DNA of 9,716 nucleotides from an uncultured Paracoccaceae bacterium (GTDB lineage Bacteria > Pseudomonadota > Alphaproteobacteria > Rhodobacterales > Rhodobacteraceae): NCBI GenBank assembly GCA_937132145.1, contig CAKZNY010000284.1, forward strand, positions 1 to 9,716, in the 5' to 3' direction. The position numbers were made by a program, and so were the translations under genes. Position 1 is the first letter of the stretch, and the number at the start of each line of letters is the position of its first letter. Positions 1-6,494 of this stretch are shown here, piece by piece. The notes beneath the pieces were generated by a model. It was not told where the DNA came from. It ran no database searches and worked only from the letters and a program-made list of their open reading frames with translations.

Positions 1-92
1 TTGCTTGCATCGGAGAGGACGGCGATACAGGTTCCCTTGTCGGTATTTTATCCTCATGACACAAGCACCCCTGACTGGGATCGCCTAATCCT

Positions 93-98
93 AAAGGA
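93..98 (+). promoter_or_regulatory. Ribosome binding site of the first EamA transporter
   Basis: AAAGGA lies six bases before the ATG at 105 and supports that start. No convincing -35/-10 pair was found in positions 1-92, so the promoter is either weak, activator-dependent or left of the window. Confidence 0.7.
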
Positions 99-104
99 AA
101 ACCC

Positions 105-1016
105 ATGCGAAATCAGGCTGTTATCAACTGGATGCTGCTGTTGCTGCTGGGATTGATCTGGGGCAGCTCGTTCCTTGGGGTCAAGCTGTCACTGGGCAGT
201 TTTGGCCCAATCACGGTGGCGGCAATCCGTGTCAGCATCGCTGCGGTTATACTGACCTCCATCAGCTTTTACATGGGGGTCGGGCTGCCGAGTACCGCCA
301 CCGCGACAGGCCGAAAAATATGGCGGCACGGGTTTGGCATGGCGATATTCACCAACGCCATCCCGTTCACGCTGCTAAGCTGGGCGCAAATCCACGTCTC
401 GTCGGGCTATGCGGGTATCACCATGGCGGTTGTGCCCCTGCTGGTGCTGCCGCTCTCGCATTTCTTCCTACCGGGCGAGCGCCTAAGCCGCCAGAAAACC
501 CTCGGCTTCGGAGTGGGCTTCATCGGGGTCGTCATTCTGATCGGCCCCGCCCAAATCCTGCAATCCGGTGGTGGCGACATCGAGAACATCGCCCGCATCG
601 CCTGCGTTATCGCCAGCTTCTGCTACGCCATCGGCTCCATCATCACCCGACTTGCCCCGAGCGGCCCGCAAATGGCGTTTAGTTCAGCCGCGTTGATAAT
701 GGCCGCCACCATGCTGGTCCCTGCCGCGCTGTTTTTCGGAGGGGTTCCCGCAGTGCCAAGCCAGGCCGCCTTACTCAGCGTTCTGTACCTCGGACTTGTA
801 CCGACGGCCTTGGCCACGGTGATCCTCGTCTACGTCATCAAGGCGGCGGGCCCACCTTTCCTTAGCCTCGTTAATTATCAGGTGCCCGTCTGGGCCGTCA
901 TCATCGGCATGGTTGTCCTGAACGAGACCCTACCCAGCCAATTCATCTGGGCGCTTGGGTTAATCCTGATCGGCCTTGGCGTTTCCCAAGCCAAAATCTG
1001 GCGGTCGCGGCCATGA
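105..1016 (+). CDS. EamA/DMT-family transporter (first of a tandem pair)
   Basis: A 303-residue inner-membrane protein of the drug/metabolite transporter (DMT) superfamily, expected to move small metabolites such as amino acids across the cytoplasmic membrane; the substrate cannot be read from sequence. About ten hydrophobic segments form two EamA repeats, roughly residues 9-146 and 164-293. The first repeat starts with LIWGSSFLGVK, a typical EamA opening, and contains the PFTLLSWAQ stretch near residue 87. A conserved-type Glu before the last helix of each repeat is present at E125 and E274. The length of about 300 residues is normal for ten-helix members. The ATG start is backed by AAAGGA six bases upstream. 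The TGA stop overlaps the next gene's ATG (ATGA at 1013-1016), so the two are probably co-translated. Family assignment is firm, direction of transport and substrate are unknown. Confidence 0.9.
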   Translation: MRNQAVINWMLLLLLGLIWGSSFLGVKLSLGSFGPITVAAIRVSIAAVILTSISFYMGVGLPSTATATGRKIWRHGFGMAIFTNAIPFTLLSWAQIHVSSGYAGITMAVVPLLVLPLSHFFLPGERLSRQKTLGFGVGFIGVVILIGPAQILQSGGGDIENIARIACVIASFCYAIGSIITRLAPSGPQMAFSSAALIMAATMLVPAALFFGGVPAVPSQAALLSVLYLGLVPTALATVILVYVIKAAGPPFLSLVNYQVPVWAVIIGMVVLNETLPSQFIWALGLILIGLGVSQAKIWRSRP

Positions 1017-1894
1017 AATCCGAGTGGGTACCATATTTCCTCGTCGCGTTTCTGGTCATTGTCTGGGGATCGGCTTTCGGGTTAACCACGGTCGCCCTCG
1101 AAGCCTTCTCGCCCGTCGAGACTGCTTTCGGGCGCACCGCATTGGCCGCTGTCGTCGTGGCGAGCGTTGCGATTTTCTCAGGCCAAGGTATCCCGAACAC
1201 GTTGCTGGAATGGCGCTGGTTGTCGCTGCTTGGCATCGTCGGTCTTGCGGCCCCCATCACCCTGTTGTCTTGGGCGCAACTTTCCATCCCCGGCAGCGTT
1301 GCCTCGATATTCATCTCGTCGGTGCCGCTGTTCATCCTGCTGGCCACCCGCGTCATCCTGCGTGAACCGGTATCAAAACGCAAATGGATCGGCTTCGCGA
1401 TCGGTTTCGCCGGACTTGTGTGGCTGGCTGGCCCCGCCGCCATCAGCCAAGTCGGCGCCGAAGGCCAAGCCCGCGCCCAGCTCGCCTGCCTTCTTGTGGC
1501 CATGGGCTATGCCAGCGGCGCAATCATCATCAAGGTGATGCCCTCCGTCCCGTCTTTTCGCGCAACAGCGGGCACCATGATTTCAGGCGCGGTATTCCTG
1601 CTGCCCTTCGGATACTCGGCCTTTGAAACCGCGCTTGGGGCGCCGACGGTTCCCCTCATCGCGCTGATCGTGCTTGGCATCTTGCCCAGCGGCATCGGCC
1701 AAAACATCCGCTATGTCGTCATTAAACGTCGAGGGCCGGTGTTCATGTCTGTGGTTGGGTTCTTGATACCTATATGGGCCGGATTTATCGGATTTTTCAT
1801 CCTTGACGAACCGATCACCCTGCACGCCGTATCGGCCTATGCCATCATCCTTGGCGGGCTGCTAATCTCGCGTGACCGTGTGAAAAAAGCCTAG
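1013..1894 (+). CDS. EamA/DMT-family transporter (second of a tandem pair)
   Basis: A 293-residue DMT-superfamily membrane protein, paralogous to the gene just before it. It has the same two-repeat, roughly ten-helix layout: EamA repeats at about residues 10-139 and 157-286. It shares landmark segments with its neighbour, for example [10 protein letters not shown] at residues 81-90 against PFTLLSWAQI, and VWGSAFGLT near residue 18. The Glu at the start of the last helix of each repeat is present (E118 and E266). There is no clear Shine-Dalgarno sequence before the ATG; the start overlaps the upstream stop as ATGA, so translation probably depends on re-initiation. Low overall identity to the partner suggests an old duplication rather than a recent one. 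Substrate unknown. Its TAG stop sits inside CTAG at 1891-1894, shared with the convergent glmM stop. Confidence 0.9.
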   Translation: MKSEWVPYFLVAFLVIVWGSAFGLTTVALEAFSPVETAFGRTALAAVVVASVAIFSGQGIPNTLLEWRWLSLLGIVGLAAPITLLSWAQLSIPGSVASIFISSVPLFILLATRVILREPVSKRKWIGFAIGFAGLVWLAGPAAISQVGAEGQARAQLACLLVAMGYASGAIIIKVMPSVPSFRATAGTMISGAVFLLPFGYSAFETALGAPTVPLIALIVLGILPSGIGQNIRYVVIKRRGPVFMSVVGFLIPIWAGFIGFFILDEPITLHAVSAYAIILGGLLISRDRVKKA

Positions 1895-3234
1895 GCGAAC
1901 TTCTCGACCTCGGCGCAAATGTCGGAAATTACCACCTTCAGCAACGCTTCGTCCTCACATTCGCCCATCACCCGCACCAGCGGTTCGGTGCCGGACTTGC
2001 GGATCAACAGACGCCCGTTCGCCGCCAAACGGCTTTCACCGTCGCTAATCGCCGCCTGAACCGAGGCCTCGGCCAACGGGTCAGCCCCCGCCTTGAAGCG
2101 CACGTTTTGCAGCAGTTGCGGCACGGGTTCGAACACATCCGCCAGCTCGCTAGCCGGTTTGCCTGTCTCCACCATCGTGCTTAAAAACTGCAACGCTGAA
2201 ATCAAACCGTCACCCGTCGTGCTGTAATCCGTCATGATAATATGGCCGGATTGCTCGCCGCCAAGGTTAAAACCGCCAGCCCGCATCGCCTCGACCACAT
2301 ACCTGTCACCAACGGCTGTGCGCAGCAGGTTCAACCCCAGACTTTCCATATGCCGCTCCAACCCGAGGTTGGACATCACGGTCGACACCAGCGTGCCCCC
2401 CGTCAACTTCCCCGAGGCCGCCCAGGTTTGCGCAATCAGCCCCATAATCTGGTCACCGTCCGCCACATTGCCTTTTTCATCGATAATCATCACACGGTCC
2501 GCATCCCCGTCGAGACAAATGCCCAGATCGGCCCCCTCGGCCAAAACCCGCGCGGCCGCCATTTCCGTATGGGTGGAACCGCAATCAAGGTTGATGTTAA
2601 ACCCGTTCGGTTTGACGCCAATGGCAATCACCTCGGCCCCCAGTTCCCACAGAACCTCGGGCGCAACCTTATAAGCCGCGCCATTCGCACAATCGACAAC
2701 GATCTTCAGGCCGTCCAGCTTGATGCGGCGCGGAATTGTCGTCTTGGCGAACTCCATATAGCGCCCACCCGCATCATCAATCTGCGTCGTGCGCCCGATT
2801 TTGTCCGAGGCCGCCAGTTTCAGGTCACCAGCCTCCAGCATTTCCTCAATCGCCATCTCGGCTTCGTCCGACAACTTAAACCCGTCCGGCCCGAAAAACT
2901 TGATGCCGTTGTCCTTATACGGGTTGTGCGAAGCCGAAATCATCACCCCCAGATCCGCCCGCATAGAGCGCGTCAGCATCCCCACCGCAGGGGTCGGCAC
3001 CGGGCCAAGCCGCAGCACATCCATGCCAACAGAATTAAACCCCGCGCTCAGCGCATTCTCCAGCATATAGCCGGATCGCCGCGTATCCTTGCCAATCACA
3101 ACCCGTGGCTTATCCGTAGTTTTACGAAAATACCGCCCCGTAGCGATGCCCAGCTTCAAAGCCAGTTCAGCGGTCATAGGAAAAGTGTTGGCTTCACCGC
3201 GGATGCCATCAGTGCCGAAATACTTGCGTTTCAT
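1891..3234 (-). CDS. glmM: Phosphoglucosamine mutase GlmM
   Basis: A 447-residue cytoplasmic enzyme that interconverts glucosamine-6-phosphate and glucosamine-1-phosphate, the step leading to UDP-N-acetylglucosamine for peptidoglycan and lipopolysaccharide. All four alpha-D-phosphohexomutase domains are visible. The N-terminus [10 protein letters not shown] is diagnostic. The catalytic phosphoserine loop MISASHNP puts serines at 100 and 102, the same numbers as in E. coli, where S102 is the phosphorylated one. The metal loop DGDADR gives D242, D244 and D246. The sugar-binding GGEQSGH lies at 325-331 and the phosphate-binding [10 protein letters not shown] at 412-421. Length is the family norm. 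It starts seven bases after the folP stop, with AAGG about 12 bases before its ATG inside the folP tail, so it is probably the last gene of folB-folP-glmM. There is no room for a terminator of its own before the convergent transporter gene. Confidence 0.97.
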   Translation of the reverse strand: MKRKYFGTDGIRGEANTFPMTAELALKLGIATGRYFRKTTDKPRVVIGKDTRRSGYMLENALSAGFNSVGMDVLRLGPVPTPAVGMLTRSMRADLGVMISASHNPYKDNGIKFFGPDGFKLSDEAEMAIEEMLEAGDLKLAASDKIGRTTQIDDAGGRYMEFAKTTIPRRIKLDGLKIVVDCANGAAYKVAPEVLWELGAEVIAIGVKPNGFNINLDCGSTHTEMAAARVLAEGADLGICLDGDADRVMIIDEKGNVADGDQIMGLIAQTWAASGKLTGGTLVSTVMSNLGLERHMESLGLNLLRTAVGDRYVVEAMRAGGFNLGGEQSGHIIMTDYSTTGDGLISALQFLSTMVETGKPASELADVFEPVPQLLQNVRFKAGADPLAEASVQAAISDGESRLAANGRLLIRKSGTEPLVRVMGECEDEALLKVVISDICAEVEKFA

Positions 3235-3241
3235 AAATACT

Positions 3242-4256
3242 TTAACCTTGTTTCGTAAGCGCCGCGTTCAGCGCAATTGCCTGTTTCGTTTCAGCAATAT
3301 CATGAACCCGCAGCATCTGCACCCCTTGGTTTAGCGCGTTCAACCCAACGGCGATAGACCCCGCCACGCGGTTGGCCGCATCAGGTGCATTGCCGATGGT
3401 CCCGATGAAGCGTTTACGCGAAGCACCCAGCAGGATCGGGCAGCCAAGACCATGGAACAACGCGATACCACGCAGCAGTTCAAGGTTATGCGTTTGGGTT
3501 TTCCCAAAGCCAATCCCGACATCAATCATAATCTTGGCGCGCGGTATGCCCCGCCGCCTCGCAGGCCTGAATACGCCCCGCAAGGTAGTCGTACACATCC
3601 AGCAACACGTTGTCGTATTCCGGCTTGTCCTGCATGGTTTTGGGGTCGCCCCCCGCATGCATGATGCAAACGCTGGCCCCCAGTTCTGCGGCCGTCGCCA
3701 AACTGTCCACGTCATAACTCAACGCCGTGACATCGTTAAAAAGCACCGCTCCGGCTTCAAATGCGGACCTTGCCACAGACGCCTTTCGCGTGTCGATAGA
3801 CAGCGGCGTTTCCGCGCCCGCCGCACGCAACGCGGCAATCACGGGAGTTGTCCGGCGGGCTTCTTCCACCGCATCAACGAAATCCGCACCGGGTCGAGTG
3901 GATTCGCCCCCGATATCAATTATATCCGCTCCGGCAGCGATCATATCTTGTGCGCCGCGCACCGCATCCTCAAACGTATAATGCTGCCCGCCATCGGAAA
4001 AACTGTCTGGCGTGGCGTTCAGAATACCCATGATCGAGGGGCGCTGCATATCAACCTCGCAAAACCGCGCGCGTGCAGCGGTCAGGTTTTCCAGAACGCT
4101 CGAAGGGATATCCATCGCCGCGACAACGTCCGAGGCTGACCCGCGCGCTATCTGCTCCACATGGGTGAACCACAGATGTCCGCCCGCCACGGGCAACGCT
4201 CCGCGTGGCTTGCATTGGTCACTTTGAACGAGAGGGCGGTAATAAACGACTGCCAT
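3242..4256 (-). pseudogene. folP: Dihydropteroate synthase FolP, interrupted by one frameshift
   Basis: DHPS joins 6-hydroxymethyl-dihydropterin diphosphate to p-aminobenzoate in folate synthesis. The upstream frame runs from the ATG at 4256 and would stop at 3522; the downstream frame ends at TAA 3242-3244. Joining them at the C4 run 3549-3552 (G4 in the mRNA, one G too many) gives an uninterrupted 337-residue DHPS. Seen before the break: SIMGILNATPDSFSDGG (74-90), IDIGGESTRPGA (113-124), SIDTRKA (153-159), FND (173-175), MHAGGDP (199-205). After it: GIGFGK (247-252), GASRKRFIG (277-285), RVHD (316-319). About 70 residues precede the core, longer than E. coli FolP. The ATG overlaps the folB stop (TAATG) with no strong ribosome site, implying coupling. 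As written, the product loses its last 101 residues, including the SRK and RVHD substrate contacts, and should be inactive. Since all motifs survive, a sequence error or a very recent mutation is likelier than long-standing decay. Confidence 0.9.
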
Positions 4257-5203
4257 TAAACGATTTCAGGCGCATCCGCCTTCAGCACCGAAATCGCCAG
4301 CCCCTCGCTTTGCAAATCCCCGCGACCACCAACGATCACCAGCCTGCAAGCTGCGAACTGTTCCGCAAACCACATCGCCAAGGCTTCGGGCGTTTCGGCG
4401 TCGGCCTCCGGTTGCTCAACCGAATCCAGCACGATTTTAGAGGGCGCCCACACAGACAACTGCCCGTGCTTCATCGCCCAGTCCATTTCTGTGCGGCTGT
4501 CCACCACCACGCAGCGTTTGTCCATGCCTGCCAGCACCCACGCGTTTTGTTCAATCGACAACAATCCGATGCGGCGGTCCGCCATTGGGTGGCGCGCGTG
4601 CGCCGCAAGCTCGACAGTTTTTTCCACACAAATCACCGCAGGCGCTTCATGCCCCGCAATGACATCCAGCCACGCTGGCAAATTCGGGCCGTGCAACACT
4701 TCGTTCGACAGATAAACCACCAACGGATGTGGGGTTTCATCCGTCATCTCTACAGTTTCTACAGGGCGAATTTTCTGCGCGTCCTCGCCGCTTTGCGCCC
4801 GCACAATCTCGATCCCCAGCGTGCCCGGAATACGGTCCAGCTTTTCAATCCGCACAAACGCGCGCACCACGCGGCGGTCTTCCAGACACCGCTCGGCGAT
4901 ACGCTCGGCGAGGGTTTCCAGCAGGTTTATGCGTTCAGTTGAAAGCTGCAACTCGATCGCCTCGATAATCGAGTCGTAAGAAATCACCTTGTCCACGTCA
5001 TCGCTTTGCGCCGCCGTTGTCCCTGCGACCTCCAACACCACGTTGAAACGGATACGCTGCTTCACACCGCGCTCGGCCTGAAATGCTCCGATTTCGACCT
5101 CGCGCAGGTAATCCCGCACGGAAATACGGTCCAGCGGATCAGGTCCGCCAGTCGCAGCGGCGCGCACATGCGGCAACTCGAACGCAATCGATGTTTCATC
5201 CAT
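4256..5203 (-). CDS. folB: Dihydroneopterin aldolase FolB with an extra C-terminal domain
   Basis: FolB cleaves dihydroneopterin to 6-hydroxymethyl-dihydropterin and glycolaldehyde in cytoplasmic folate synthesis. The aldolase domain covers about residues 24-136 of 315. It opens with DRISVRDYLREVEIGAFQAE, has the VISYDSI and INLLETLAERIAE segments, and ends with VRIEKLD, where K121 is the likely counterpart of the catalytic lysine of E. coli FolB; E44 is the likely pterin-binding glutamate. E. coli FolB is only about 120 residues. Here some 165 further residues follow (about 150-315) that I do not recognise; they lack HPPK motifs, so this is not a FolB-FolK fusion. I chose ATG 5203 over TTG 5209: GAGGGGA at 5211-5217 is seven bases from the ATG but only one from the TTG. 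The stop overlaps the folP start (TAATG). First gene of the folB-folP-glmM unit. Confidence 0.88.
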   Translation of the reverse strand: MDETSIAFELPHVRAAATGGPDPLDRISVRDYLREVEIGAFQAERGVKQRIRFNVVLEVAGTTAAQSDDVDKVISYDSIIEAIELQLSTERINLLETLAERIAERCLEDRRVVRAFVRIEKLDRIPGTLGIEIVRAQSGEDAQKIRPVETVEMTDETPHPLVVYLSNEVLHGPNLPAWLDVIAGHEAPAVICVEKTVELAAHARHPMADRRIGLLSIEQNAWVLAGMDKRCVVVDSRTEMDWAMKHGQLSVWAPSKIVLDSVEQPEADAETPEALAMWFAEQFAACRLVIVGGRGDLQSEGLAISVLKADAPEIV

Positions 5204-5210
5204 AAGCAAA

Positions 5211-5217
5211 TCCCCTC
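5211..5217 (-). promoter_or_regulatory. Ribosome binding site that sets the folB start
   Basis: GAGGGGA on the minus strand is seven bases upstream of ATG 5203. The alternative TTG at 5209 would be only one base away, too close for initiation, so the ATG is the better start. Confidence 0.7.
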
Positions 5218-5227
5218 GCTTTTGCCT

Positions 5228-5256
5228 GTGATAGAATTTTAGCCACTAGCTGGCAA
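5228..5256 (-). promoter_or_regulatory. Candidate sigma70 promoter of folB-folP-glmM
   Basis: On the minus strand TTGCCA (5251-5256) and TATCAC (5228-5233) are 17 bases apart, matching the -35 consensus at five of six and the -10 at four of six positions. Transcription would start near 5221, giving a leader of under 20 bases that still holds the folB ribosome site. Inferred by eye only. Confidence 0.45.
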
Positions 5257-5356
5257 GGTCCGGCACCGACACATTCCCCCGCGCGAGCGGCGCATTAGGC
5301 AAATATCGAGCGTACGCGGATACATTTCCGCCAAACAGAATTCCGCCAGTTAATTT

Positions 5357-6205
5357 CTAATTATAATAGGCTTCGGCGTTATAGAATATATGCTTCCCGA
5401 TTTGTGCCGTTTTCGTAAAGCTACGCGCCCAGCTGGGACTAACCGAGCTGGCATGGTAATATGTCGCCCCACCCGTCAGCACCCGCGCACGGCCATCAAG
5501 CAGCAGTTTTGCCAGCTTGCCGGAACGTGCATATGCAAGTGCTTCGGAAAAATACTCGGCCTTACCATCGCAGTTATACGAGAACTGGCACTTGTTCAGG
5601 CGTGGCGCACCTTGGCCAACAACGCCGCAAACCGAATTCGGAAATTTTTGCGAATCCACACGGTTCAAAATAACCTCGCCAACGGCGAACTGCCCTTCAA
5701 GGGTTTCGCTACGGGCCTCGAAGTAAAGCGCCTCGGTCAGGCACTGCCAGCTTCGACCGCCATAAGCGGCTGGCATGGAATCCAGAACCGCAACCGTGAA
5801 ACCGGCGACGGTCTGCGCTCCAAGATCAACGGAGATCGCCCCGCTTTGGGCCGCAGATGCCAGCGCATTGGACGCATTGTCTTCCCTCGCCCCGGCACCA
5901 ATACTTAGTCCGAAAATCGAAAACGAACTCATGCGAGTATCCGCGCCAGCAGGTTTGGCCACCCGCAACCCGCCAAGTTCCGCCAGACGGTCCGAGCTAA
6001 GCGCGCTGACCGCAGCTTTTTCCTGCGTCATCATGCTCATGATCTGGTTAAGGGCTTGCTGGTGCGGGTCAGGGGAAATTTCGGCGTCCGACAGTTCAGC
6101 ATTGGCCACGCTAAAAGCAAAGAACATAACCGCGACAGCGCACAGCGTTCCAATCCACACCCGGCTTACGCCGTGCGAAAATCGCGTGCTCGTCACTATG
6201 GCCAT
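5357..6205 (-). CDS. Secreted SleB-like cell wall hydrolase (Hydrolase_2 family)
   Basis: A 282-residue exported protein predicted to cut peptidoglycan glycan strands in the periplasm. Residues 1-36 look like a signal peptide: arginines early on, a hydrophobic core at about 18-34 and a likely cut after AVANA-type sequence (SVANA, then ELSD). Residues 37-150 form a poorly conserved linker. The catalytic domain is C-terminal, about 155-282: LTEALYFEARSET, then AVGEVILNRV, VCGVVGQG, CQFSYNCDG and finally GATYYHA. By family pattern E163 of YFEAR is the probable catalytic glutamate. This is the SleB/CwlJ fold known from spore germination, but non-sporing alphaproteobacteria carry it too, so a role in growth or division wall turnover is the inference. 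GAGGT sits five bases before the ATG. It is monocistronic by spacing: 153 bases before folB and a 289-base upstream spacer rich in GANTC sites. Confidence 0.88.
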   Translation of the reverse strand: MAIVTSTRFSHGVSRVWIGTLCAVAVMFFAFSVANAELSDAEISPDPHQQALNQIMSMMTQEKAAVSALSSDRLAELGGLRVAKPAGADTRMSSFSIFGLSIGAGAREDNASNALASAAQSGAISVDLGAQTVAGFTVAVLDSMPAAYGGRSWQCLTEALYFEARSETLEGQFAVGEVILNRVDSQKFPNSVCGVVGQGAPRLNKCQFSYNCDGKAEYFSEALAYARSGKLAKLLLDGRARVLTGGATYYHASSVSPSWARSFTKTAQIGKHIFYNAEAYYN

Positions 6206-6210
6206 CGGTC

Positions 6211-6215
6211 ACCTC
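6211..6215 (-). promoter_or_regulatory. Ribosome binding site of the hydrolase gene
   Basis: GAGGT on the minus strand, five bases upstream of ATG 6205, supports that start codon. Confidence 0.65.
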
Positions 6216-6381
6216 ATATCGAAAACAACCATCTGGCTGCTGAAAACCTTAACCCCACCACAAAGTCAGAGGCTGATAAATAGCCTGAATCCGTGGCGAG
6301 TCCAGAAATAACAGGATTTCTGAATCCTCGGTCGTCCCTTAGATGGGACAGCAAGTTTCAAAAACAAGGCGAATCAGCTTT

Positions 6382-6410
6382 TTTATATGGAATTCATCGC
6401 ATCTTGCGAA
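6382..6410 (-). promoter_or_regulatory. Candidate sigma70 promoter of the hydrolase gene
   Basis: On the minus strand TTCGCA (6405-6410) and TATAAA (6382-6387) are separated by 17 bases; they match consensus at four and five of six positions. The start would fall near 6375, right at the GANTC site 6371-6375, leaving a leader of about 170 bases. Inferred by eye; the weak -35 would fit an activated promoter. Confidence 0.35.
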
Positions 6411-6415
6411 AACAT

Positions 6416-6443
6416 GCACAATTCGAACTAAATTCGGGTGTGC
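6416..6443 (-). terminator. Weak candidate terminator after the PpdK-like gene
   Basis: An imperfect inverted repeat lies about 50-80 bases beyond the stop at 6495: outer arms GCACA/TGTGC, inner arms CGAA/TTCG around a five-base loop, followed on the minus strand by ATGTTTT. The stem is short and interrupted and the T tract is only four long, so this is a tentative call. Confidence 0.2.
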
Positions 6444-6494
6444 GCTGGGCAGGCTCCGAATCCTGTAGCTAATCCTGCGAATCGCCCTGTGATT

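Noticed and set aside
1..104. Possible end of an upstream gene or start of a divergent one at the left edge
   Set aside because: One plus frame is open from the edge to a TGA at 57-59 and another stays open into the transporter gene, but neither fragment resembles a known protein end. No ribosome site for a divergent gene was found. Too short to call.
2242..3258. A 338-codon open frame on the plus strand opposite glmM
   Set aside because: It mirrors the GC-biased codons of glmM, its translation is rich in Arg, His and Pro with no recognisable domain, and glmM on the other strand is unmistakable. Similar long antisense frames over folP, folB and the PpdK-like gene were dismissed on the same grounds.
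3522..3560. Programmed +1 frameshifting in folP
   Set aside because: The G4 run lacks a rare or stop codon at the shift point and no stimulatory structure is evident; one surplus base in a homopolymer is the simpler explanation.
5204..5209. TTG at 5209 as the folB start
   Set aside because: It sits one base from the GAGGGGA ribosome site; the ATG at 5203 has proper spacing.
5326..5348. Direct repeat TTCCGCCA twice, 15 bases apart, after the hydrolase stop
   Set aside because: Only eight bases long, with no third copy and no pairing structure; compatible with chance.
6449..6494. GCAGG/CCTGC pairing and a doubled AATCCTG just after the PpdK-like stop as a terminator
   Set aside because: The loop would be about 20 bases and no T tract follows on the minus strand.
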